Shown here: one piece after another, positions 33,937 through 43,346 of the stretch | Layout: each line of letters starts with the position of its first letter | Numbering within the stretch: the stretch's first letter is position 1 | From: Chryseobacterium indologenes | GTDB lineage: Bacteria; Bacteroidota; Bacteroidia; Flavobacteriales; Weeksellaceae | NCBI RefSeq assembly: GCF_001295265.1 | Contig: NZ_LJOD01000020.1 | Location: forward strand, 1-64,000 | Direction of reading: 5' to 3' | Length of the DNA: 64,000 bases | Program-made: the position numbers and the translations under genes | Notes under the pieces: model-generated | What the model was told of the DNA's origin: nothing | What the model saw: the letters and a program-made list of their open reading frames with translations, nothing else | Database searches by the model: none

Positions 33937-36033
33937 TTACCAAATTTTTATTCTGTCCTGTGGAGCTTTGTACATTTTGTCTCCAGGTTTAATATCAAAT
34001 GCTTTGATAAATGCATCCTGATTAACCAATGGTCCAAATGCTCTGAAGACTCCAGGAGAGTGTGGGTCTGTCTTCACCTGATTGATCATATACTGATCTG
34101 TAGCTTTTGTTCTCCATACGGTTGCCCAGCTCATGAAGAATCTCTGGTCCTGAGTAAATCCACTGATCTTGCCCGGATTTCCTTTATCCTTAAGGTACAT
34201 CTGAAGAGCGTCATAGGCAACTGCTACTCCCCCTAAATCTCCAATATTTTCGCCGCTTGTAAATTTACCGTTTACAAAACTTCCTTTCACGGGTTCATAA
34301 GCGCTGTATTGGGCTGCCAGCTGACCTACTTTTGCATCAAAGTTTTTACGGTCCTGGTCTGTCCACCAGTTATTCAGGTTTCCGTCACCATCAAACCGGG
34401 AACCGCTGTCATCAAATCCGTGGGAAATTTCGTGCCCTATGACCGCTCCGATTCCTCCGAAATTAACTGCAGCATCTGCCTTAGGATTATAGAAAGGAGG
34501 CTGAAGAATGGCTGCAGGGAATACAATTTCGTTATTTGATCCGCTGTAATATGCATTCACAGTCTGCGGAGACATTCCCCATTCTGTTTTATCAACAGGT
34601 TTTCCTACTTTGTCCAGACTTCTCTGATACTGCCAAGCAGAAACATTCTGAAGGTTTGAATATAATGTGGCTCCCTGTTTTGGAGACTCTACCTTTAGCT
34701 TTGTGTAATCCCTCCATTTATCAGGATAGGCAATCTTAACCGTAAATTTAGAAAGTTTTTCCTGGGCCTTTACTTTGGTAGCCGGAGACATCCAGTCTAT
34801 ATCATTAATATGCTGCCTGAATGATTTTAAAAGGTAATCAATATAGGTTTCCATCTGAGCTTTTGCTTCAGGAGTAAAGTATTTTTCAACATATAATTTC
34901 CCGAATGCTTCTCCCAGCACACTATTCACAAGAGCAAGCCCTCTTTTGTTCATCGGGCGCTGTTCTTTTTGCCCTTGCAGGTATTTTGAATAGAAATCAA
35001 ATCTGATCTGCTCAAGCTTATCATCAAGGTTACTGGCATTCCCGTTAATCAGGTGGTATTTCAGGTAGTCTTTTAAAAGCGGAAGATTTTTTTCAGTCAG
35101 AAACTGATCCATATTCTGATAATACTTCAGCTCACCAATGATCACCCGGTCTGTATTCACTCCGGCATCTTTAAGATATTTCGCAAGATTGATATTTTTA
35201 ACAATACCTGATAATTCAGATACATTTTTAGGGTTGTATCTAAGGTTAGCATCTCTGTTCTGCTCGAGAGTCAGCAGGTAATTAGCCAGCTGCTTTTCAA
35301 AAGCAACCACATTCTGCGCCAATTGTCCTGAATTTTTATTCCCCAATACATCAAACAGCTTTCCTACATAAGTCTGATATTCTGCTAAGGTCTTTGTATT
35401 GGCCTCATTTACTTTTTGGTAATAGTCTCTTCCTAATCCTAAATCAGGACCACCCAGATATACTGCATTCATGTTAGAATTCTTCATATCTGCTCCTACT
35501 CTCCATCCATAGAAAGAATTATCCCCCAGTTTTGTAGCTTCCAGAAGGTATTTTTGCAGGTCATTAAGATTTTTAATGGCATCAATTTTTGCCAGGTCTG
35601 ATTTAATCGGAGCCAGCCCTTCTGCATTTCTTTTATTGACATCCATGAAAGATGCGTACAGGTTCTGGATTTTCTGTCCTTCTGATCCTTCAGAATAGGT
35701 TTCGGATAAAATTTTGTTCAGAATATCCAGGGAAGCATCATCTACATTTTCTCTCAATGCATTGAAAGAACCCCAGCTTGCTTTGTCTGAAGGAATCTGG
35801 GTAGTCTTCACCCAATTTCCGTTCACATAGCTAAAAAAATCATCCTGCGGACGGACACTTTTATCCATATAAGATAAATTAATCCCTTCTTCTTTCATTG
35901 TTCCTTTTACCGGCTCTGCAACAGCAGCTGTAGTTTCTGTTTTGGTTTCTGTTCCAGCCGTTTTAGCCGTACCGCACGAATTTAAAAATACAATCCCTGA
36001 AAGGGCCAGTATTCCAATATTTAGCTTTTTCAT
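33937..36033 (-). CDS. M13 family zinc metallopeptidase, lipoprotein form
   Basis: 698 residues from the ATG at 36033 (MKKLNIGILALSGIVFLNSC); the longer frame starts at a GTG. Unlike its two neighbours it carries a lipobox (LNSC), so it is predicted to be membrane-anchored. A Thr/Glu/Ala-rich linker is followed by the neprilysin/PepO fold: DFFSYVNGNW, the substrate-binding NAYY motif (VNAYYSGSNNEIVFPAAILQPPF), the zinc site HEISH in VIGHEISHGFDD, the third ligand Glu in GENIGDLGG, and the C-terminal PHSPG with DRIKIW. It hydrolyses oligopeptides, probably those released by secreted proteases. A TATATTTG -7-like box lies at 36066-36073. First described of three tandem M13 genes, the most divergent of them. 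Confidence 0.94.
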   Translation of the reverse strand: MKKLNIGILALSGIVFLNSCGTAKTAGTETKTETTAAVAEPVKGTMKEEGINLSYMDKSVRPQDDFFSYVNGNWVKTTQIPSDKASWGSFNALRENVDDASLDILNKILSETYSEGSEGQKIQNLYASFMDVNKRNAEGLAPIKSDLAKIDAIKNLNDLQKYLLEATKLGDNSFYGWRVGADMKNSNMNAVYLGGPDLGLGRDYYQKVNEANTKTLAEYQTYVGKLFDVLGNKNSGQLAQNVVAFEKQLANYLLTLEQNRDANLRYNPKNVSELSGIVKNINLAKYLKDAGVNTDRVIIGELKYYQNMDQFLTEKNLPLLKDYLKYHLINGNASNLDDKLEQIRFDFYSKYLQGQKEQRPMNKRGLALVNSVLGEAFGKLYVEKYFTPEAKAQMETYIDYLLKSFRQHINDIDWMSPATKVKAQEKLSKFTVKIAYPDKWRDYTKLKVESPKQGATLYSNLQNVSAWQYQRSLDKVGKPVDKTEWGMSPQTVNAYYSGSNNEIVFPAAILQPPFYNPKADAAVNFGGIGAVIGHEISHGFDDSGSRFDGDGNLNNWWTDQDRKNFDAKVGQLAAQYSAYEPVKGSFVNGKFTSGENIGDLGGVAVAYDALQMYLKDKGNPGKISGFTQDQRFFMSWATVWRTKATDQYMINQVKTDPHSPGVFRAFGPLVNQDAFIKAFDIKPGDKMYKAPQDRIKIW

Positions 36034-36345
36034 TAAAGATAATTTTTGATTGTACACAAATTAATCAAATATACGAACTTTAATAATATGGGATGAGTGA
36101 TAATTGATAAATGATAGTAAATCTGCATTTTGAGTTCGAAGATTGATGTGTATGACCATAAAGGATACTATGAAAAATTGAAGTGAGTATTGATTTCGGT
36201 AAAGCTGATGGAATAGGATGCGTAATTGAAAAGAGGGTTGAATCCCGTTGTTATTAATATTTGGCTGCTTCTAAATGCACTGGTTAATTGAAACAGAAAA
36301 CGTTTGATTGCCAATTAGTGCTCAACTAATACCTAAAAAACAAAA
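36034..36345. other. Intergenic region between M13 genes 1 and 2
   Basis: About 310 bases. It holds the TATATTTG promoter box for the left gene (36066-36073) and, at its right end, a block (TAATACCTAAAAAACAAAA...) repeated almost exactly before the next terminator at about 38560-38585. No other gene or structure seen. Confidence 0.4.
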
Positions 36346-36365
36346 CCCGCCCATTGCTGAGCGGA
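36346..36365 (-). terminator. Terminator of the second M13 peptidase gene
   Basis: Hairpin CCGCCCA-TTGC-TGAGCGG (36347-36364), one mismatch, next to an A/C-rich run. Nearly identical to the hairpin at 38586-38607. Confidence 0.6.
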
Positions 36366-36373
36366 TGAGTAGT

Positions 36374-38425
36374 TTACCAGATTTTGATTCTGTCTTCCGG
36401 AGCTTTGTATAATTTGTCTCCTTTTTTCACATCGAATGCTTTGTAGAATGCATCAATATTAATTAAAGGAGCAAAACTTCTCAGATATCCCGGAGAATGT
36501 TTATCAATTTTTATCTGAAGAAGCAGATATTTTTCGGGAGCTTTAGTTTTCCAGACTGTAGCCCAGCTCATAAAAAACCTTTGTTCTGGAGTAAATCCAC
36601 TGATTTTTCCAGGGCTCCCTTTATCTTTCAGATACATCTGAAGGGCATCGTAAGCAATATTTACCCCTCCCAGGTCCGCAATATTTTCTCCGTTAGTATG
36701 AGTCCCGTTGATGAAAGATCCTTTCACTGGTTCATACTTGTCATACTGGGCAGCGAGGGCCTTGGTAGCTTTCTCAAAATTAGCTTTATCTTCAGGCATC
36801 CACCAGTCTACCAAATTTCCATCTCCATCAAACTGGGCCCCTGAGTCATCAAATCCATGGCTTATTTCGTGCCCGATCACGGCACCTATTCCTCCAAAGT
36901 TTACTGCCGCATCAGCTTTAGGATTAAAGAATGGAGGCTGAAGAATAGCTGCCGGAAAAACAATTTCATTATTTACAGCCCTGTAATAGGCATTTACTGT
37001 TTGTGGTGTCATTCCCCACTCAGATTTGTCAACGGGTTTTCCTATTTTTTCCAGTTTTTTATTATAATTCCATTCAGAAATATTCTGAAGGTTCTTATAT
37101 AAGGTGCTTCCCGGAATAATTTCTAATGCTGAATAATCTTTCCATTGATCCGGATATCCCACTTTTACACTAAACTTATTGAGCTTATCCATGGCTCTCA
37201 CTTTGGTAGCATCAGACATCCATGTCAGGTTTTTGATGTGAACCGCAAAACTCCTCTTTAAATAATCAATCAGTTCAACCATCTGAGCTTTAGATTCCGC
37301 CGGAAAATATTTTTCAACGTACAATTTACCAAAAGCTTCTCCTATATTCCTGTTAATCAGCTCAAGCCCTCTCTTGTCCAATGCTCTCTGCTCCTGCTGG
37401 CCAAATAAATATTTTCCATAGAAATTAAAATTAATAGCATCCAGCTTTTCACTTAAATAGGCTGCATTCCCATTAATCAGATGAAACTTCATGTAATCTT
37501 TAATTACCTGTAAGTTGTGGACATTTATTAATTGATCAAGGTTTTTATAGTAATTCAGTTCTCCAATAATGACTTTATCTGTATTTACGCCTACTTTTTT
37601 AAGATAAGAAGGAAGGTCTATTCCCTTTACCAGCGTTGAAAGCTCAGCCATGGTCTGAGGGTTGTACTGAAGCGTATTATCACGGCTCTGCTCATTTGTC
37701 AAATAGGTTTTTGCCAGGCTTTTTTCGTAATCAACAATACCTTTAGCCGCTGCATCGGGATTGGTATATCCCAATTCTTTTAACATCAATGCAACATACT
37801 TCTGATATTCAGCAAGAGCTTCTGTATTTTTTTCATTAACCTTCTGATAGTAATCCCTTCCTAAAAGCCCTAAAGACGGAACGCCCAGATAAACAGCATT
37901 CATTTTAGAATTTTTACGATCTGCACTTACAGACCATCCATAGAAACTATTCTCTCCATCTTTTGTAACAGAAGCCAGGTAGCTCTGAAGATCAGTAAGA
38001 TTTTTGATTGCATCAATTTTATTAAGCTTTTCCTGAATGGGTTTGATCCCGTCTGCATTCCTCTTCTGCCTATTCATATAACTTGCATACAGGTCCTGGA
38101 TTTTTTTACCTTCACTACCCTCTGCAAACTTATCGGTCAGAAGAGAGTTCAGAATTATCATGGAATTATTATCCGTATCCTCCGCTAGTTTATCAAAACT
38201 TCCCCAAGCCGGTTTATCAGCAGGAACTTTCGCCTTTTTCATCCATGTTCCATTTACATAATTATAGAAGTCATCCTGCGGGCGGACGGTGGGATCTATT
38301 GCTGCGAGATCCAAACCTTTATCTGTATCGTTAAATACTGTTTTGAACGTTTTAGTTTGTGCATGCATTATATTCTGCGCGGAAATCCCTGCTATCAGAG
38401 ATAAAGAAAATATCAGCTTTTTCAT
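36374..38425 (-). CDS. M13 family zinc metallopeptidase, secreted form (copy 2)
   Basis: 683 residues from the ATG at 38425 (MKKLIFSLSLIAGISAQ); an ATG at 38434 adds three residues. Signal peptidase I-type signal ending MHAQ, so periplasmic or secreted rather than lipid-anchored. Full M13 motif set: DFYNYVNGTWMKKA, VNAYYRAVNNEIVFPAAIL, HEISH in VIGHEISHGFDDSG, GENIADLGG, and KHSPG where the neighbours have PHSPG. Highly similar to the protein at 38616-40673, with one extra Leu in SLGLLGRDYY and Lys for Pro near the C-terminus. Its 3' flank matches that of copy 3, showing tandem duplication of gene plus terminator. All catalytic residues are intact. Confidence 0.94.
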   Translation of the reverse strand: MKKLIFSLSLIAGISAQNIMHAQTKTFKTVFNDTDKGLDLAAIDPTVRPQDDFYNYVNGTWMKKAKVPADKPAWGSFDKLAEDTDNNSMIILNSLLTDKFAEGSEGKKIQDLYASYMNRQKRNADGIKPIQEKLNKIDAIKNLTDLQSYLASVTKDGENSFYGWSVSADRKNSKMNAVYLGVPSLGLLGRDYYQKVNEKNTEALAEYQKYVALMLKELGYTNPDAAAKGIVDYEKSLAKTYLTNEQSRDNTLQYNPQTMAELSTLVKGIDLPSYLKKVGVNTDKVIIGELNYYKNLDQLINVHNLQVIKDYMKFHLINGNAAYLSEKLDAINFNFYGKYLFGQQEQRALDKRGLELINRNIGEAFGKLYVEKYFPAESKAQMVELIDYLKRSFAVHIKNLTWMSDATKVRAMDKLNKFSVKVGYPDQWKDYSALEIIPGSTLYKNLQNISEWNYNKKLEKIGKPVDKSEWGMTPQTVNAYYRAVNNEIVFPAAILQPPFFNPKADAAVNFGGIGAVIGHEISHGFDDSGAQFDGDGNLVDWWMPEDKANFEKATKALAAQYDKYEPVKGSFINGTHTNGENIADLGGVNIAYDALQMYLKDKGSPGKISGFTPEQRFFMSWATVWKTKAPEKYLLLQIKIDKHSPGYLRSFAPLINIDAFYKAFDVKKGDKLYKAPEDRIKIW

Positions 38426-38585
38426 TGGTACCATTTACCAATAGGTATCTTCTGATTTATAATTCGTTACAGCATTCTGTCATAATTCCATAATTTACAG
38501 CTCATATTTTAGCGTTTAGCTAATGAAAGATTACCAATTCGCTTTCTCTAATACCTCAACCTGCCTAATACCTAAAAAAAACAAA

Positions 38586-38607
38586 AACCGCCCATTGCTG
38601 AGCGGTT
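38586..38607 (-). terminator. Terminator of the third M13 peptidase gene
   Basis: Stem AACCGC(C)CA / TG(A)GCGGTT at 38586-38607, followed by T residues on the minus strand; duplicate of the hairpin after copy 2. Confidence 0.75.
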
Positions 38608-38615
38608 GAGTATGT

Positions 38616-40673
38616 TTACCAGATTTTGATTCTGTCTTCCGGAGCTTTGTATAATTTGTCTCCTTTTTTCACATCGAATGCTTTGTAGAAAGCATCTACG
38701 TTAATCAACGGACCGAAACTTCTGAAATATCCCGGAGAGTGCGGATCAGTTTTCACCTGGTTGATCAGGTATTTCTCGCTGGATAATGTTCTCCATACAG
38801 TAGCCCAGCTCAGGAAGAATCTCTGATCCTGAGTGAATCCGCTGATTTTTCCAGGGTTTCCTTTATCTTTCAGGTACATCTGAAGGGCATCGTAAGCAAT
38901 GTTTACCCCACCTAAGTCTGCGATATTTTCACCGTTGGTAAAGGTACCGTTTACGAAAGTTCCTTTCACAGGCTCATATTTGTCATATTGTGCAGCAAGC
39001 GCTTTTGTTGCTTTTTCGAAATTAGCTTTATCTTCCGGAGTCCACCAGTCAACAAGGTTTCCGTCTGCATCAAACTGGGCTCCTGAATCATCAAATCCAT
39101 GGCTCATTTCGTGTCCGATTACTGCACCAATTCCACCAAAATTCACAGCTGCATCAGCTTTAGGGTTGAAGAATGGCGGCTGAAGGATAGCTGCAGGGAA
39201 TACGATCTCATTATATACCGGGTTGTAATAAGCATTTACCGTTTGTGGAGTCATTCCCCATTCTGTTTTATCAACCGGTTTTCCTACTTTAGCCAGCTCT
39301 CGGTTATACTGCCATTCACTGATGCTCTGCAGGTTTTTGTATAGGGTACCTCCTTTTGATTCTGGAATGATCTCTAATTTTGAATAATCTTTCCATTTAT
39401 CAGGATAAGCAACTTTCACAGTAAATTTGTTCAGTTTCTGAAGTGCTTTTTCCTTGGTTGTTGATGACATCCAGGTTAGGTTGTTGATGTGAACCACAAA
39501 ACTTTTCTTTAAGTAATCAATCAGTTCCACCATCTGAGCTTTGGCTTCTGCCGGGAAATATTTCTCCACATACAATTTACCGAATGCTTCTCCCAGATTA
39601 CCATTAATCAGCTCAAAACCTCTTTTATTCAATGCTCTCTGCTCCTGCTGACCTCTTAGGTATTTACCGTAGAAGGCAAATTTCATATCGCCAAGTTTCT
39701 CACTCAGATAAGAAGCACTTCCGCTAATCATGTGGAACTTAAGGTAATCTTTAATAACCGGAAGGTTCTGTGCGTTTACCAGTTTATCAAAGTTTTTATA
39801 ATATCCTAATTCCCCGATGATTACTCTGTCTGTATTTACCCCTACTTTTTTAAGATAAGAAGGAAGGTCTACTCCCTTTACCAGCGTTGAAAGCTCAGCC
39901 ATAGTCTGAGGGTTGTACTGAAGCGTATTATCACGGCTCTGCTCGTTCGTTAAGTAAGTTTTTGCAATGCTTTTTTCGTAATCAACGATTCCTTTTGCAG
40001 CTGCATCAGCATTTTTATAACCTAGTTCTTTCAGCATGGAAGCTACATATTTCTGGTATTCAGCAATAGCTTCTGTATTTTTCTCGTTTACTTTCTGATA
40101 ATAATCTCTTCCTAAGCCAAGAGAAGCTTCACCTAAGTAAACAGCGTTCATATTAGAATCTTTTAGATCTGCATACACTCCCCATCCGTAGAAAAGATTT
40201 TCACCTTCTTTGGTAGCAGATGCCAGGTAATTCTGAAGATCTGACATATTCTTGATAGCATCAATTTTATTCAGATATTCCTGAATAGGTTTGATTCCGT
40301 CTGCATTTCTCTTCTGCATGTTCATGTAACTTGCATACAGATCCTGGATTTTCTTCCCTTCACTTCCCTCTGCAAATTTATCTTTCAGAAGAGAGTTCAG
40401 GATGGTCATGGAATTGTTATCCGTATCTTCCCCCAATTTGTTGAAACTTCCCCACGTTGGTTTATCAGAAGGAATTTTCGCGGTTTTCATCCAGGTTCCG
40501 CTCACATAGTTATAAAAATCATCTTGAGGACGAACTGAAGTATCCATAAGGCTGATATCTAAGCCTTTATCAGTACTGGTTGCTGCTGTTTTAACGGCTT
40601 TTGCCTGTGCATTCAGTGTAGTCTGTGAACACACGCCAGCCAGTAAAAACAAAGAAAGCGTTAATTTTTTCAT
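38616..40673 (-). CDS. M13 family zinc metallopeptidase, secreted form (copy 3)
   Basis: 685 residues from the ATG at 40673, with a cleavable signal peptide ending LNAQ. M13 motifs are intact: DFYNYVSGTWMKTA, VNAYYNPVYNEIVFPAAIL, HEMSH in VIGHEMSHGFDDSG (Met in place of the Ile of the other two), GENIADLGG and DPHSPGYFRSFGPL. It is the close sister of copy 2. It has its own upstream region (TAAATTTG box at 40734-40741), unrelated to that of copy 2, so the duplication seems not to include the promoter, or that part has diverged. Role as for the others: zinc endopeptidase or oligopeptidase in the envelope. Confidence 0.94.
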   Translation of the reverse strand: MKKLTLSLFLLAGVCSQTTLNAQAKAVKTAATSTDKGLDISLMDTSVRPQDDFYNYVSGTWMKTAKIPSDKPTWGSFNKLGEDTDNNSMTILNSLLKDKFAEGSEGKKIQDLYASYMNMQKRNADGIKPIQEYLNKIDAIKNMSDLQNYLASATKEGENLFYGWGVYADLKDSNMNAVYLGEASLGLGRDYYQKVNEKNTEAIAEYQKYVASMLKELGYKNADAAAKGIVDYEKSIAKTYLTNEQSRDNTLQYNPQTMAELSTLVKGVDLPSYLKKVGVNTDRVIIGELGYYKNFDKLVNAQNLPVIKDYLKFHMISGSASYLSEKLGDMKFAFYGKYLRGQQEQRALNKRGFELINGNLGEAFGKLYVEKYFPAEAKAQMVELIDYLKKSFVVHINNLTWMSSTTKEKALQKLNKFTVKVAYPDKWKDYSKLEIIPESKGGTLYKNLQSISEWQYNRELAKVGKPVDKTEWGMTPQTVNAYYNPVYNEIVFPAAILQPPFFNPKADAAVNFGGIGAVIGHEMSHGFDDSGAQFDADGNLVDWWTPEDKANFEKATKALAAQYDKYEPVKGTFVNGTFTNGENIADLGGVNIAYDALQMYLKDKGNPGKISGFTQDQRFFLSWATVWRTLSSEKYLINQVKTDPHSPGYFRSFGPLINVDAFYKAFDVKKGDKLYKAPEDRIKIW

Positions 40674-40865
40674 TATGATAACAATTTATGCTATAAGTAT
40701 ATTTTTTTTAAAGTTTGTTACTTTAAGGTAAAACAAATTTAAACAAATCTTATGAAGCGGCTGCCTCAGTTTCAAAAATGAAAACCTTTGCGTCCAACTC
40801 AAAGAATGTGATGTAGGTAAAAATTTAAAGGGTACACAAAAAATCAAATTTAGAAATTCAGGCTT

Positions 40866-42116
40866 TTAGTGGCCGATTAAAAGTCCTACCAGATCCTGGA
40901 GAATCTTCTGGGAAACGAAATTCATAAAATCAAGTCTTTCCAGATGTGGCATATACAATCTGGAAGTTACCTGCTGATCATGAAACTGAATGGTATAATA
41001 AACTGTTCCTATCTCTTTGCCGTCCTCTCCTTTTCCGGGTCCTGCCACTCCTGTTGTAGATAAGGCAATATCTGTATTGAATAACTTCCGGCATCCTTCA
41101 GCCATTTCCTGTGCTACCTGTTCACTTACCACGGTAAACTCATCCACGGTTTCCTTTGAAACTTTTAAAATTTCAATCTTCTTTTCCGTAGCATAAGTAA
41201 CAATTCCTCCCGGAAAATAGTTTGAGCTTCCCGGATTGGATGTTATCATCTTTGCCAGTTCTCCTCCGGTACAGCTTTCCGCTGTGGATATGGTCAGTTT
41301 TCTTTCGGTAAGGATCTCTGCCAGGATTTTTTCGATCTTATCTTCTGAAACGGCAATTACATGGTTTCCCACCAGAGGTAAAAGCTTCTGAATTTCATTT
41401 TCTGTCTGCTGTTTTAGGATTTCTTCATTACTTCCTGAAGCCGTCAGCCTCAACTTTACACGGGTTCCTACAGGTAAATAAGATAAAGACAGATTTTCCG
41501 GGAGGGCCAGCTCCCATTCTTCAATCATATCTGCGAGGATACTCTCGGGAATCCCTACCACAGAAACGATTCTTGTATGAATATAGTCAAGGTTGAATTT
41601 CTCCTGCAGATAAGGCATAATCTGGTCTTTGATCAGCGGCTTTACTTCATAAGGAACTCCGGGAAGGCTAAAACACAGCTTCCCGTCCTGTTCCATCATC
41701 ATACATGGAGCCGTTCCGTAATGATTTTGAAAAACAATAGATTTTGCAGGAACGAAAGCCTGTTCTTTATTTCTTTCAAGAATATCAATGCGGCCCCGTC
41801 TTTCCATATAGGCTTTAAGATGGTTAAATGTTACCTCATCCAGTACAATTTCATCATTGAAAAATTCTGCCAGTGCTTTTTTGGTTTTATCGTCTCTTGT
41901 AGGGCCTAAACCTCCTGTTGTAATGATGAGTTCACCCAATTCAAAAGCAGCACTTAATGTATTTTTAATGGTATCTATTTCATCTGAAATTGTAAAAATC
42001 TGTGAAACCTGAATTCCTATATTTTTGAGTTCTGCGGCAATAAAATTAGAATTGGTATCTACCGTGTTTCCGGAAAGGATCTCATCGCCGATGGTAATCA
42101 GAACAGCTTTTTGCAT
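40866..42116 (-). CDS. cinA: CinA family protein: molybdopterin-binding-like domain plus nicotinamide-nucleotide amidase domain
   Basis: 416 residues. The N-terminal domain (about 1-170) is the COG1058 MoCF-like fold (AVLITIGDEILSGNTVDTNSNFIAAEL, then IITTGGLGPTRDDKTK). The C-terminal domain (about 260-410) is the CinA amidase (LTISTAESCTGGELAKMIT, then ALSTTGVAGPGKGEDGKEIGTVYY), with the catalytic serine region in TAESCTGG. The full-length protein deamidates nicotinamide mononucleotide and acts on ADP-ribose, in NAD salvage. The label competence/damage-inducible is historical. Stand-alone gene of normal length. Confidence 0.94.
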   Translation of the reverse strand: MQKAVLITIGDEILSGNTVDTNSNFIAAELKNIGIQVSQIFTISDEIDTIKNTLSAAFELGELIITTGGLGPTRDDKTKKALAEFFNDEIVLDEVTFNHLKAYMERRGRIDILERNKEQAFVPAKSIVFQNHYGTAPCMMMEQDGKLCFSLPGVPYEVKPLIKDQIMPYLQEKFNLDYIHTRIVSVVGIPESILADMIEEWELALPENLSLSYLPVGTRVKLRLTASGSNEEILKQQTENEIQKLLPLVGNHVIAVSEDKIEKILAEILTERKLTISTAESCTGGELAKMITSNPGSSNYFPGGIVTYATEKKIEILKVSKETVDEFTVVSEQVAQEMAEGCRKLFNTDIALSTTGVAGPGKGEDGKEIGTVYYTIQFHDQQVTSRLYMPHLERLDFMNFVSQKILQDLVGLLIGH

Positions 42117-42192
42117 ATCGTATATTCTTGAGAAAATTGTTCTGCAAATGACGGAAAAATCTGTGGCTGCAGCAATATAAATTGATTTTTTC

Positions 42193-42200
42193 TATTTTTG
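42193..42200 (+). promoter_or_regulatory. -7 promoter element of the acidic hypothetical gene
   Basis: TATTTTTG, a perfect TAnnTTTG match, 33 bases before the ATG at 42233. No clear TTG lies at the expected -33 distance. Confidence 0.45.
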
Positions 42201-42232
42201 ACAGAAATTGGTTATAACTATAATTAAAGACT

Positions 42233-42709
42233 ATGTCAAAATACGATGATGCTTCATGGCATTACGGCGGCGATTTTCCGGAAGGCCTTCCTCATAAAAA
42301 CGGAGCAACACATACGGGAATGTTCCTGAACTGGTGCATCAATAATGATTTAATTTCTGATGAACTGAGAGAAGACAACAAAGAAGAAATTGAAAAATTA
42401 AAACGCAGAGAAATCACCGGTGCAGAGTTTATCATGGATTTCTGCGATGGGAAATTTTCTGAATACGATCTGAATGATACAGGAAATCTTTTTGCAGAAG
42501 ATTATTATGCAGATGAAACGGATTTCGGAAACCAATACAGTTCATTTGCCGATGATTATGTGAATCTTTTTGATGCCAAGGCAGAGGAAAATGCTTACGA
42601 ATATGAAACGTTTTATCACATTGAAGATACCTACGAAAATTATGACCTGATGAAGCAGGTTATTAACCACCGTTTTGAAGAATGGAAAGAATATATGGAG
42701 AATAAATAA
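42233..42709 (+). CDS. Acidic conserved-looking hypothetical protein (158 aa)
   Basis: Not assigned a function. 158 residues, no signal, strongly acidic and rich in aromatic residues. The N-terminus SKYDDASWHYGGDFPEGLPHKNGATHTGMFLNWCI is distinctive and resembles a family of short uncharacterised bacterial proteins beginning YDDxxWHxxGDFP. The middle (ITGAEFIMDFCDGKFSEYDLNDTGNLFAEDYY) and end (YDLMKQVINHRFEEWKEYMENK) are helical. It has its own TAnnTTTG-type promoter box and shares a bidirectional terminator with the convergent lipocalin gene. Members of such families are often found singly or near toxin genes, but no toxin is seen here. Confidence 0.8.
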   Translation: MSKYDDASWHYGGDFPEGLPHKNGATHTGMFLNWCINNDLISDELREDNKEEIEKLKRREITGAEFIMDFCDGKFSEYDLNDTGNLFAEDYYADETDFGNQYSSFADDYVNLFDAKAEENAYEYETFYHIEDTYENYDLMKQVINHRFEEWKEYMENK

Positions 42710-42733
42710 AGCTGAGACCTTTCAGCTTTATTT
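42704..42733. terminator. Bidirectional terminator between two convergent genes
   Basis: Perfect 12-bp stem AAATAAAGCTGA (42704-42715) / TCAGCTTTATTT (42722-42733). It overlaps both stop codons and serves both strands. Confidence 0.9.
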
Positions 42734-43274
42734 ACTGGTTATGCTTTACCCAGATGAGTTCGTCTGTATTATATCCTATTCTTTTTGCTTTTTCTATAAA
42801 ACGCTGTCTGATGCTTTCCGGGATAGTGGTGGTACGGGACAGAATCCACAGGTATTTGAGGCTGCTTCCTGCTACCAATGCGTATTGATAGTCTTCATCA
42901 ATATCAATAACATTATAACCGGCCCAGATTGGTTTAAAGAATGAAACTTTCAGCCGGGCTTCGGTTTTATCTTTCACAAAACGGGCTTCTCCTATAGATT
43001 GCTTCCATTCTTTTTTAAGATAATTATAGCCTTTATTGCTTACACGGATGCTGCCATTGGGATTTTCTGAATATTCAGCGGTAACATTATCCATATTTTT
43101 TTCAAATCTGTAATCGAAACGGGCTATTTCATACCATCTCCCAAGATATTTTCCTGCATCAAAATTTTTAACAGCTGCTGCTCCTTTCGGAATTCCTACA
43201 GAACAGGAATTTAAAATAATCAGTCCTAAAACTCCCAGCGAAACGGGAATCGCAATTTTGTGAAGCGTTTTCAT
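42732..43274 (-). CDS. blc: Outer-membrane lipocalin (Blc-like) lipoprotein
   Basis: 180 residues with a lipoprotein signal (VLGLIILNSC) and a bacterial lipocalin fold: the GRWYEIARFDYRFEKNMDNVTAEYS signature (GxW motif), IRVSNKGYNYLKKEWKQSIGEARFV, LKVSFFKPIWAGYNVIDIDEDYQYALVAGSSLKYLWILSRT. Very close to E. coli Blc in layout and size. It binds lysophospholipids or fatty acids at the outer membrane and is thought to help in membrane maintenance and stress. Lies next to a LytTR regulator gene but 72 bases away with no coupling. Confidence 0.93.
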   Translation of the reverse strand: MKTLHKIAIPVSLGVLGLIILNSCSVGIPKGAAAVKNFDAGKYLGRWYEIARFDYRFEKNMDNVTAEYSENPNGSIRVSNKGYNYLKKEWKQSIGEARFVKDKTEARLKVSFFKPIWAGYNVIDIDEDYQYALVAGSSLKYLWILSRTTTIPESIRQRFIEKAKRIGYNTDELIWVKHNQ

Positions 43275-43346
43275 AATCAGAATTTTGTATGGTTACGGAA
43301 AAAGCGTCAAAAATAATGCCTTCAGGCTGTTAAGGAACGATAAATT

